A DNA stretch of 6,998 bases from Pseudomonadota bacterium (GTDB taxonomy: Bacteria; Myxococcota_A; Polyangia; Polyangiales; Polyangiaceae), in contig QGUH01000178.1 in assembly GCA_003242355.1 (NCBI GenBank), forward strand, positions 1 through 6,998, in the 5' to 3' direction. The position numbers and the translations under genes are program-made. This document shows, in pieces, positions 1 to 6,199 of this stretch (the stretch's first letter is position 1; each line of letters opens with the position of its first letter). Under the pieces are notes generated by a model. It saw only the letters and a program-made list of their open reading frames with translations, was not told the origin of the DNA and searched no databases.

Positions 1-9
1 GAGACCCTG

Positions 10-828
10 ATGCCTGCCTTGACGACCCTAGCCACCCAGAGGGACGCGGACTGTGAGCTCGGCGCCCCCCCTCCCCGACCGAGCACTCCCCCGCGCCTGA
101 GCCTCGTTCCGAGACCTTCGGTCGTGCCGGCACGGCATCGACCCAAGGGCGGCGGCGTGCGCGCCGCTCGGCGCCCGAGCCTGGTTCCGGCGGCGCCCGC
201 GCCGCAGCGCGCCCCGGAGCGGCGGCATCGACTCGACCCCATGGTCGCGCAGGAGCTGCTCGAGCGGTACACGCCCCTCGTTCGCAAGATCGCCGGCGGC
301 TTCCAGCGCAAGCTCCCCCGCAACGTGCTCCGTGAGGATCTGCTCGCCGCGGGCATGAGCGGTCTGTGGGACGCGATTCGGCGCCACGGGCACACGGCCG
401 GAGATTCCTTCGAGTGGTACGTCCGCGTTCGCGTTCGCGGAGCCATTCTCGACGAGCTGCGCGCCCAGGACTGGTTGCCCCGGCGCGCGCGTGCCGCCGC
501 TGCGAGCGCCACTGCGGAAACCGGCGAATACGTGCCCCCGCCCGCCGTGGTGCGCCTCGACGACGTGAGCGAGTGGGAGCAGTCGCGTTGCCTGAGCCAG
601 CTCTGCTCCAGTGAAAGCGCCGTCGCCGCGAAGTTCACGCAAGAGACGCTGGTGCGCGCCGTGGAGCAGCTCCCCGAGCGCGAGCGGCACATCGTCGCGT
701 CGCACTACTTCCGCGGAGTGAAGTTCAAGGACCTCGGTGCCGAGCTCGGCGTGAGCGAGCCGCGCATTTCCCAGCTCCACTCCCGCGCCATGCAGCGCCT
801 CAAGGCGCTGATCGCCGCCGGGCAGTAA
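10..828 (+). CDS. FliA/WhiG-type (group 3) sigma-70 family RNA polymerase sigma factor
   Basis: Alternative sigma factor that would direct core RNA polymerase to a dedicated promoter set. Residues about 83-160 form a clear region 2: the stretch around LREDLLAAGMSGLWDAIRR (core binding and -10 recognition) is followed by the RVRGAILDELRAQDWLPRRAR block typical of flagellar/sporulation sigma-28 proteins. Residues about 211-268 form region 4, with a helix-turn-helix around ELGVSEPRISQLHSRAMQRL for -35 binding. Between them lie about 50 residues rich in Ala, Glu and Pro in place of a recognisable region 3. Residues 1-77 are a Pro/Arg-rich, probably disordered extension with three SLVP/SVVP-like motifs. 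The start is uncertain: ATG at 10 has only 9 bases upstream and the frame is open to the window edge, while ATG at 241 would give a 195-residue core protein without a good Shine-Dalgarno. No anti-sigma gene is visible downstream; the upstream side is not seen. Family assignment is confident; the regulon is unknown. Confidence 0.9.
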   Translation: MPALTTLATQRDADCELGAPPPRPSTPPRLSLVPRPSVVPARHRPKGGGVRAARRPSLVPAAPAPQRAPERRHRLDPMVAQELLERYTPLVRKIAGGFQRKLPRNVLREDLLAAGMSGLWDAIRRHGHTAGDSFEWYVRVRVRGAILDELRAQDWLPRRARAAAASATAETGEYVPPPAVVRLDDVSEWEQSRCLSQLCSSESAVAAKFTQETLVRAVEQLPERERHIVASHYFRGVKFKDLGAELGVSEPRISQLHSRAMQRLKALIAAGQ

Positions 829-852
829 TCCCGAGCGAGCCCGCGAAATCGA

Positions 853-890
853 AGACGGCCCGGGACACGGTTCCGGGCCGTTCGCATTTT
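853..890 (+). terminator. Probable Rho-independent terminator of the sigma factor gene
   Basis: Perfect 9-bp GC-rich stem ACGGCCCGG (855-863) / CCGGGCCGT (873-881), extendable by G-U pairs on both sides, with a loop of about 7-9 bases. It lies 26 bases after the sigma stop codon and is followed by TTCGCATTTT, an interrupted T tract. Outer bases CGAAAT (844-849) and ATTTTCG (886-892) can also pair imperfectly, so the structure could act in both directions. Confidence 0.65.
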
Positions 891-964
891 CGAAACCCAG
901 CGTTACGAGAACGACCCGAAACGCGGTTCCGGGCCGCTTCCGTTTTCGAGCCAACGTCACGAGA
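855..964. repeat. Imperfect tandem direct repeat, two units of about 55 bp
   Basis: Unit 1 (855-910) and unit 2 (911-964) align along their length. Both begin ACG(G/A)CCCG, share CGGTTCCGGGCCG, then a TTTTCGA tract, and end in CGT(T/C)ACGAGA followed by ACG. Unit 2 has lost the perfect left stem arm of unit 1, so its hairpin is weaker (GCGG/CCGC core). The repeat lies entirely between two convergent genes, which suggests a duplicated terminator region rather than coding sequence. Confidence 0.6.
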
Positions 965-998
965 ACGCCGATTTGCACGGAAGGCGAATCGGCGTTCT
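962..998. terminator. Strong hairpin in the convergent gap, possible terminator for gdhA
   Basis: Perfect 12-bp inverted repeat AGAACGCCGATT (962-973) / AATCGGCGTTCT (987-998). It extends inward by T-G, G-C and C-G pairs to leave a 7-base loop. On the minus strand it starts 48 bases after the gdhA stop codon. Neither side carries a clean T tract, so intrinsic termination is not certain; blocking of exonuclease or read-through from either side are alternatives. Confidence 0.5.
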
Positions 999-1045
999 GC
1001 GTTCTCGACGCCTCGTCACACTGGACGAGGCCGAAGGGACGGCGC

Positions 1046-2392
1046 TCAGGGGAAAATCTCGCGCGCTTCGTACGCGCGCGCGAGGCGTTCGAGCGCCACG
1101 CCATAGCAGGCGAGACGGAAGTCACAGTGGTGCGCCCGGGCGAAGTGCTCCATGCGCTCGTAGCCGTCGCGCATCGCGCGCTCGAGGCGCTCGTCGACCT
1201 CTTCGAGCGTCCACTGCTCGCTGCGCCGATTCTGCACCCACTCGTAGTAGCTCACGGTGACACCGCCGGCGTTCACGAGGACGTCCGGAAGGATGTCGAT
1301 GCCACGACGCTGCAGCACCGCTTCGCCCTCCGGCGAGCACGGTCCGTTCGCGCCTTCGGCGACGAGGCGCACCTGGAGCGCTTCCGCCTCGGCGGGGCCG
1401 ACTTGGTTCTCGAGCGCGGCCGGCACGAACAAGTCTGCCTGAAGCGAAAAGAAGTCTTCGCGCGAGATCTTGCTGCCGTTCGGATAGCCCGCGATGCTGC
1501 CGTTCTTCTCCACGTACTGCTTCAGGCGGTAGGTGTTGAACCCCTCCGGGTTGACCAGATACCCGGTGTGATCGCCAACGCCCACCAAAGACACACCGAG
1601 GTGGCTCAAGAGCACGGCGACGTTCGAGCCCACGTTGCCGTACCCTTGGAGAATCAGCTTCTTGCCCTGAAGGTCGAACTTGTTGCGCTCGGCCCAGAAG
1701 CGAATCGTGTGGACGATGCCCTGGCCGGTCGCCTTTTCGCGACCATGGGTGCCGCCGACGCTCACGGGCTTGCCGGTGACCACGCCGAGCACGGCTTGTT
1801 TGCTCACCATGCCCACCGTGTTCATGTAGGTGTCGAGCGCCCACGCCATCGTCTGCGCGTTGGTGCCGACGTCGGGCGCGGGGATGTCGTAATCCGGGCC
1901 GATGTTGGAGCCGAGCGCGTGAAAGAAACGCCGTGTGATCCGACTGAGCTCGTCGCGCGAGACGTCGCGCGGATTGAACTTGATGCCGCCCTTGGCCCCA
2001 CCGAACGGTAGGTCCATCAGCGCGCACTTCCAGGTCATCACCGCGGCGAGCGCTTTGAGATCGTCGAGCGAGACGTGCTCGTGGTAGCGCATCCCGCCCT
2101 TGTAGGGGCCGAGGATGTTGTTGTGTTGGATGCGGTACCCCTTGAATAGCCGGTACTCGCCGCTGTCCATGCGGACCGGAAAGTGCACGATGATTTCGGC
2201 CTTCGGTTCGCTCAGGATGGAGCGAACGTGCTCCGGCGTGCCGGCCAGTTTGGCGGCTGCGTCCAGGTAGCTCTGGATGACCCGGAAGAAGTGATACCGC
2301 GAGTGCGGCTCGACGGCGCTCGATTGGCCGCGCTCATCGGAGGCAGTACGGTGCGCGCCGGGTGGCGCCGATGGCTGCTTGAGATCGTTCAT
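1046..2392 (-). CDS. gdhA: Glutamate dehydrogenase (Glu/Leu/Phe/Val dehydrogenase family)
   Basis: Cytoplasmic enzyme interconverting glutamate and 2-oxoglutarate plus ammonia with NAD(P). The protein is 448 residues, within the usual range for the small hexameric family. Visible motifs: substrate-binding KGGMRYH (98-104), PFGGAKGGI with the catalytic lysine (Lys134), PAPDVGT with the catalytic aspartate (Asp173), the dinucleotide-binding GYGNVG (250-255), EGANGP (346-351) and LVNAGGVTVSYYEW (372-385). The first 25-30 residues are a polar extension. The start at 2392 was chosen because AGGA (2400-2403) sits 7 bases before this ATG; the frame stays open upstream to 2509, but those residues do not look like the family. 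The common PTTPE segment reads PCSPE here. Cofactor preference cannot be read safely. cdsA lies upstream in the same direction, 180 bp away, so co-transcription or an own promoter are both possible. Confidence 0.96.
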   Translation of the reverse strand: MNDLKQPSAPPGAHRTASDERGQSSAVEPHSRYHFFRVIQSYLDAAAKLAGTPEHVRSILSEPKAEIIVHFPVRMDSGEYRLFKGYRIQHNNILGPYKGGMRYHEHVSLDDLKALAAVMTWKCALMDLPFGGAKGGIKFNPRDVSRDELSRITRRFFHALGSNIGPDYDIPAPDVGTNAQTMAWALDTYMNTVGMVSKQAVLGVVTGKPVSVGGTHGREKATGQGIVHTIRFWAERNKFDLQGKKLILQGYGNVGSNVAVLLSHLGVSLVGVGDHTGYLVNPEGFNTYRLKQYVEKNGSIAGYPNGSKISREDFFSLQADLFVPAALENQVGPAEAEALQVRLVAEGANGPCSPEGEAVLQRRGIDILPDVLVNAGGVTVSYYEWVQNRRSEQWTLEEVDERLERAMRDGYERMEHFARAHHCDFRLACYGVALERLARAYEAREIFP

Positions 2393-2405
2393 CGGATGTT
2401 CCTGG
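2393..2405 (-). promoter_or_regulatory. Ribosome binding site deciding the gdhA start
   Basis: On the minus strand the bases CCAGGAACATCCG immediately precede the ATG at 2392, placing AGGA 7 bases from the start codon. No comparable site is seen for starts further upstream in the same frame. Confidence 0.65.
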
Positions 2406-2572
2406 TCCGGCCCCCACGGGATTGGATACGGCCCAAATCGCTTCTCCGGTAAGAGGGCAACGCGGGGCGCAACCGGGGGTGCGACAAAGGAGATGCTGCT
2501 CGCAACCACGCCCCGTGATGCCGACCAACGTGGGTCTTCGGGTGCCGCGATGCAAGGGCTCGGCCGGACCGC

Positions 2573-3394
2573 TCAGCCCGAGTGCGTAAAGAGTGCGAAC
2601 AAGTAGACGAGCGGCGCGACGACGAGCAGGGCATCGACGCGGTCGAGCATTCCGCCGTGTCCCGGAACGAGCGATCCGGAATCCTTGACGCCCGTCGACC
2701 GCTTGAGCAGCGACTCGGCGAGATCGCCGGCCTGACCCGCCGCGCCGGCGACGAGGGCGAGGGGCACGCCGCGCGCCAGCTCGAGCCCGGGCAGGAACCA
2801 GAAGCGCGCCGCCACGGCACCGAGCACCGCGCCGAGCAGCGCGCCCACGAAGCCAGCGCGCGTCTTCTTCGGGCTGACCGCCGGGTAGAGCTTGGTCTTG
2901 CCCAGGAACCGCCCGAAGAAGTAGCCGCCCGTGTCGGCGAGCCACGCGAACGTCAGCGCGAGCACCACCCAGCCCGGGCCATCGGCGAAGTCCCGACGCA
3001 ACAGCGCGAGCGTCGCGAGCGACACGCCGACGTAGAGCGGCGCCGCGGCCCCGGCCGTCATCCGGAGCGCAGCGGTGCCCATTTCGCCGAGCCGCACGAG
3101 CGGCGTGAGCATGCCCACGATGGGCACGAGCAGCACGACCGCCCACAGCGCGCGCGGATCGCGCGGGAAGGCATAGGTGACCGCGGCCGCCGCGAGCGTC
3201 AGCCCAATCCCCACGGCCTGGCCCACGCCGTCGCCGCGATGGGTCAAGCGCAGAAGCTCCCGGACGGCGAGCCCCGCCGCCACGAGCACGAGCAGGAAGA
3301 ACCCCCACGCCGGCCCCCGGAACATGAGCAACAGGAGCGGCGGCACCACGACGGCAGCACTCAAGAGGCGCAGGGTCAGGTTGCTCGCGGCCAC
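2573..3394 (-). CDS. cdsA: Phosphatidate cytidylyltransferase (CDP-diacylglycerol synthase)
   Basis: Integral inner-membrane enzyme that converts phosphatidic acid and CTP to CDP-diacylglycerol, the precursor of bacterial phospholipids. The 273-residue product is hydrophobic with roughly eight membrane segments. It carries the family hallmarks: DTGGYFFGR (154-162), LGKTKLYPAVSPKKT (164-178) and the C-terminal signature SLLKR....KDSGSLVPGHGGMLDRVD (228-254) with its conserved Lys, Asp and His-Gly-Gly residues. The GTG at 3394 is preferred because translation then opens with the typical NLTLRLLSAAVV segment, the length matches the family and the divergent gene is not overlapped. A start at 3547 would add 51 atypical residues and overlap that gene. 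The Shine-Dalgarno is weak (GGGG, 9 bases upstream). The usual partners uppS (upstream) and dxr (downstream) are absent; gdhA follows instead. Confidence 0.95.
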   Translation of the reverse strand: MAASNLTLRLLSAAVVVPPLLLLMFRGPAWGFFLLVLVAAGLAVRELLRLTHRGDGVGQAVGIGLTLAAAAVTYAFPRDPRALWAVVLLVPIVGMLTPLVRLGEMGTAALRMTAGAAAPLYVGVSLATLALLRRDFADGPGWVVLALTFAWLADTGGYFFGRFLGKTKLYPAVSPKKTRAGFVGALLGAVLGAVAARFWFLPGLELARGVPLALVAGAAGQAGDLAESLLKRSTGVKDSGSLVPGHGGMLDRVDALLVVAPLVYLFALFTHSG

Positions 3395-3486
3395 GCGAGC
3401 AGACCCCGTATCAGCCGAAACGTATAAGAACAAGGGACTTTGCTTGCGGCCCGCGGGGTCCGTGGGTAGGACGAGGCGCCCGGGCG
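3395..3486. promoter_or_regulatory. Divergent intergenic region, likely promoters for cdsA and the 872-residue gene
   Basis: The 92 bp between two divergent start codons must hold the 5' signals of both genes unless promoters lie inside coding sequence. It is locally AT-richer around 3415-3442, with TATAAG at 3423-3428 on the plus strand and TTGTTC followed 15 bases later by GATACG on the minus strand. None has a convincing full -35/-10 pair. GAGG at 3473-3476 is a plausible Shine-Dalgarno, 10 bases before the ATG at 3487. Confidence 0.35.
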
Positions 3487-6105
3487 ATGTCGCGGCTCGC
3501 GCAATTTTTCCGGCCGAGGGCTCTCCTCGTCGGCCTCGCGGTCGCAAGCGGCGCGGCGGTGTGCGTGGCGGTTCCCGGACCGCCGGAGCGCTCGCTGCCC
3601 GGCCTCGCGCGCCTGTTGGGGGACGCCGTCAACGGCGTGGTCGAGCCCGATGACATCGCCTGGGAGCCGAGCGCCGGGTTCTTGTCCGACCTCGTGCTGG
3701 GGCGCCGGGTGCTGTTCCTCGCGGCCCCCGAGCCCGGCTCTCCGCGCGACGTGTATCGCGCCCGCGTGCGGTTGACGAGCGACGGGTCCCCCGTCCAGGT
3801 CAGGCAGCTGCGCAACTTGACGGACACGCCCCGCGGTGACGACGTGGCGCTCGAGGTGGTGGGTCACCGGGCGGTCTTCGCGACGATCGCGTTCGACCGC
3901 ATTCAGGGCATCAGCATCCTCGACACGCGCGGCGTCCCCGAGAGCGATCGCCCCGAAGGGTGGCTCGATCGCTTCCTGCTCCGCCTGAGCTCCTACCAGG
4001 AGACGGGAAGCTTCGCGGGCATCGGGCGCACGGACATCGTGCTCGATGCGCCGGCGCGCCTGGCACGCTTCTCGCTCCGCAACGATCGGCTATCCATCGA
4101 CTTCGGTGAGCGCGGCCGGTCGCTTTCGTACGACGTGGAGGAGCGGGTGCTCCACGGCGAAGACGGCGCCGAAGCCTACGCGGCGCGCGCCCTCCCACGG
4201 GTCCACCGCGGAAAGCCCCTCGTGTTCTGGCTCGTTGACAGCGCTCGTGCGGTTCTCGGTCCAACGCCCGTTGCGTGGCTCGAGCGCGTCGCGTTCGGGG
4301 CGCGCGACGGCTTCCGGCGCACCACGTATTCCCTGTTCGGAACCCACGGCGCCGACGACGCCTTGCGCGGCGACGCGGAGCCCCCGCGTGCCCGGGTGCT
4401 CGATGCGGCGGCGGTCGGAACGACGCGCTCCACCTGGCCCCCTCCCCCGATTCCGTCGCTCTGGAAGCAGGCGCGCCCCGGCGAGGGGCAGTGGGAGCCG
4501 GTCACGTACGACTTCCTCAAGCCCGTCCCGAACACGCTGACGGATGGCGGAGCCCCGGCGCCGTACTTCTACCGCACGTTCATCCGCCCGGACCCCGAAC
4601 GGCCGTACTCCGAGGTGCTGCTCATCGCGATGGACATGCGGCAGCTCGAGCTCGGCATGCAGGCGGGTTACGAAGATCCGAAACCCACCACTGGTCCTCC
4701 GGGCGAAGGGCGCCTCCCGCGAGACCCGGCCATTTACGAGCGCGTCGTCGCGACGTTCAACGGGGCGTTCAAGACGACGCACGGCGAATACGGGATGATG
4801 GTCAATCGCCGGGTGCTGCTGCCGCCCGTTCCCGGCGGCGCGTCCATCGTGGTGGACGATCTCGGTCGCGTGGGCCTCGGGAGCTGGCCTCAGACCGAGG
4901 AGATTCCGCCCGAGATCGTTTCGTTCCGCCAGAACCTCGACCCGCTCGTCGAAGACGGCATCGCCAACCCGACTGGAAGGAACCTGTGGGGATGGCACCT
5001 CGAGGGCAAGAGCGTGATGACGGAGCGCACGGCGCTCTGTGTGACGCCGGCGGGCCACCTCTACTATGCGTGGGGCGCCGAAATCGACGGCGAGACGCTG
5101 GGCCGCGCGCTGCATCAAGCGGGGTGCTCCTACGGCGTGCACCTCGACATGAACCCGGGGCACTGCGGATTCGTCTTCTCCAACATCAAAAATCCGGGCA
5201 CCGGCGACATGGTGCTGCGCTTGGCCGACGACCGGATGAAGATCGGGCCCGATCGCTACGCGCGCTGGTCGGCGAAAGACTTTTTCTACGTGATGGTGCG
5301 CGATCCGATTCCGCGCGACGGCCCGGTGACGTGGGCTCCGGCGAGCGGCGTACAGCCACCTCCCTCGTGGTTGCCCGGGATCTTCACGGCGCAGCTGCCC
5401 ATCGGCGGTCTCGTGGTCGACCTCTTGCGCGTGGAAGCCGGCCGCGTGGACGTTCGCGTGCGCGCGGGAGCGAACGAGCCCAAAGCGCCGGGCGGCGCGC
5501 CGCCGAGCCCCTTGACGGGACCGGATGCCGAACGCGCGCTCGCGGCGATTGGGCTCGGACACGCCACGGCGTCATCGCAGCTCGGTATCGCCGACGGGCC
5601 CACCGCGCGCGTTCCGCTTCTGGCGGGAAATGCGACCTTGGTGCTCGAAGACGGGCGCGCGCCCCGCGTCGCGCTCCCGGGAGAGCTGCCCAAGCTCTCC
5701 CCGAAGCAACTCGCGGTGCAGTTGCCGATGCTCGCTCGGGAGGGCAAGCCGCTCGTGCGCGCCAGCGCACGAGGCACGTCGCGGCTCCGTGCTGCGCTGT
5801 GCGTTCGCCCTTCGGGGAGCCTCGTCATCGCCCAGATCGTCCACGACAGCAGCGCGCCGCTCGCGGCAGCCCTGCTCGCGCTCGGGTGCCGTGACGTGCT
5901 GGAGCTCGATCGCGGCTCCGCGAAGCCCGCGTTCGTGCATCGCGCGGGCACCACCACGCCGCCGATGAGCAGCTACGACGCGAGCGCGCTCTATCTGCTC
6001 GCTCGACCGATGATCCCGTACGCGCACCGCTGGAAGCCGGCCGGTAGCACGCCGAGCACGCGCGTCACGAGCTACGATCTCCCGGGCCGCAACGCCATCG
6101 ACTGA
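3487..6105 (+). CDS. Large exported protein with two tandem phosphodiester-glycosidase-like (NAGPA/DUF2233) domains
   Basis: No gene name recognised. Residues 1-30 have Arg-rich n- and hydrophobic h-regions (about 12-28), so a signal peptide or signal anchor is likely and the protein should act outside the cytoplasm. Residues about 50-300 form a Gly/Val/Arg-rich, probably beta-rich part I cannot assign. Residues about 375-610 resemble the phosphodiester glycosidase family: VATFNGAF (421-428) matches the FNGxF motif, ERTALCVTPAGHLYY (513-527) the central strand pair, and LDMNPGH (553-559) replaces the usual LDGG. Residues about 637-846 repeat this domain: VRAGANEP, GNATLVLEDG, LRAALCVRPSG and LELDRG align in order with the first copy. 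The second copy lacks FNG and LDMN, so it is probably non-catalytic. Cysteines 518/547 and 772/801 are paired with identical spacing. Known relatives cleave sugar phosphodiesters, for example uncovering mannose-6-phosphate; the substrate here is unknown. It is transcribed divergently from cdsA and convergently with the next gene. Confidence 0.8.
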   Translation: MSRLAQFFRPRALLVGLAVASGAAVCVAVPGPPERSLPGLARLLGDAVNGVVEPDDIAWEPSAGFLSDLVLGRRVLFLAAPEPGSPRDVYRARVRLTSDGSPVQVRQLRNLTDTPRGDDVALEVVGHRAVFATIAFDRIQGISILDTRGVPESDRPEGWLDRFLLRLSSYQETGSFAGIGRTDIVLDAPARLARFSLRNDRLSIDFGERGRSLSYDVEERVLHGEDGAEAYAARALPRVHRGKPLVFWLVDSARAVLGPTPVAWLERVAFGARDGFRRTTYSLFGTHGADDALRGDAEPPRARVLDAAAVGTTRSTWPPPPIPSLWKQARPGEGQWEPVTYDFLKPVPNTLTDGGAPAPYFYRTFIRPDPERPYSEVLLIAMDMRQLELGMQAGYEDPKPTTGPPGEGRLPRDPAIYERVVATFNGAFKTTHGEYGMMVNRRVLLPPVPGGASIVVDDLGRVGLGSWPQTEEIPPEIVSFRQNLDPLVEDGIANPTGRNLWGWHLEGKSVMTERTALCVTPAGHLYYAWGAEIDGETLGRALHQAGCSYGVHLDMNPGHCGFVFSNIKNPGTGDMVLRLADDRMKIGPDRYARWSAKDFFYVMVRDPIPRDGPVTWAPASGVQPPPSWLPGIFTAQLPIGGLVVDLLRVEAGRVDVRVRAGANEPKAPGGAPPSPLTGPDAERALAAIGLGHATASSQLGIADGPTARVPLLAGNATLVLEDGRAPRVALPGELPKLSPKQLAVQLPMLAREGKPLVRASARGTSRLRAALCVRPSGSLVIAQIVHDSSAPLAAALLALGCRDVLELDRGSAKPAFVHRAGTTTPPMSSYDASALYLLARPMIPYAHRWKPAGSTPSTRVTSYDLPGRNAID

Positions 6106-6114
6106 GCGTCGCTG

Positions 6115-6145
6115 CGGCGCACGCGTCGCGAGGATTCGTGCGCCG
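6115..6145 (+). terminator. Hairpin just after the 872-residue gene
   Basis: Perfect 8-bp inverted repeat CGGCGCAC (6115-6122) / GTGCGCCG (6138-6145) with a 15-base loop, starting 10 bases after the stop codon. It is followed by TTCTCG rather than a T run, so it is a candidate terminator or 3'-end stabiliser only. Confidence 0.4.
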
Positions 6146-6173
6146 TTCTCGAAATCGGATTTCTGGCTGAGCC

Positions 6174-6196
6174 CGGCTTCGCTCGACGCGAAGCCG
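6174..6196. terminator. Hairpin between convergent genes, possible terminator for the PEGA gene
   Basis: Perfect 8-bp stem CGGCTTCG (6174-6181) / CGAAGCCG (6189-6196) with a 7-base loop. It begins 3 bases beyond the stop codon of the minus-strand gene. No T tract flanks it on either strand, so the function is inferred from position and symmetry. Confidence 0.4.
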
Positions 6197-6199
6197 AAC

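Noticed and set aside
28..1125. Long minus-strand open frame (365 codons) opposite the sigma factor
   Set aside because: It is antisense to a clear sigma factor and overlaps the gdhA end. Its translation is Arg/Gly/Ala-rich with no domain, a typical shadow in GC-rich DNA.
1127..2011. Plus-strand open frame (294 codons) antisense to gdhA
   Set aside because: It mirrors the codon structure of gdhA; no start signal or recognisable motif.
2379..2606. Plus-strand small frame with AAAGGAG directly before an ATG at 2493
   Set aside because: The Shine-Dalgarno abuts the ATG with no spacer, the product is short and without motifs, and it runs antisense into the cdsA 3' end.
3547..3622. Lipoprotein signal at Cys26 of the 872-residue protein
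   Set aside because: The residue before the cysteine is Val and no Leu is at -3, so it does not fit a lipobox.
4090..5562. Minus-strand open frame (490 codons) within the 872-residue gene
   Set aside because: Its translation is rich in Arg, His, Val and Glu with no domain; the opposite strand encodes a coherent protein with signal sequence and family motifs.
4275..5894. Plus-strand open frame (539 codons) in another frame of the same gene
   Set aside because: Arg/Ala-dominated composition without hydrophobic core pattern; a frame shadow of the real gene.
6151..6163. Short palindrome GAAATC-G-GATTTC in the convergent gap
   Set aside because: Only 13 bp, with a 1-base centre that cannot loop; no promoter nearby to make it an operator.
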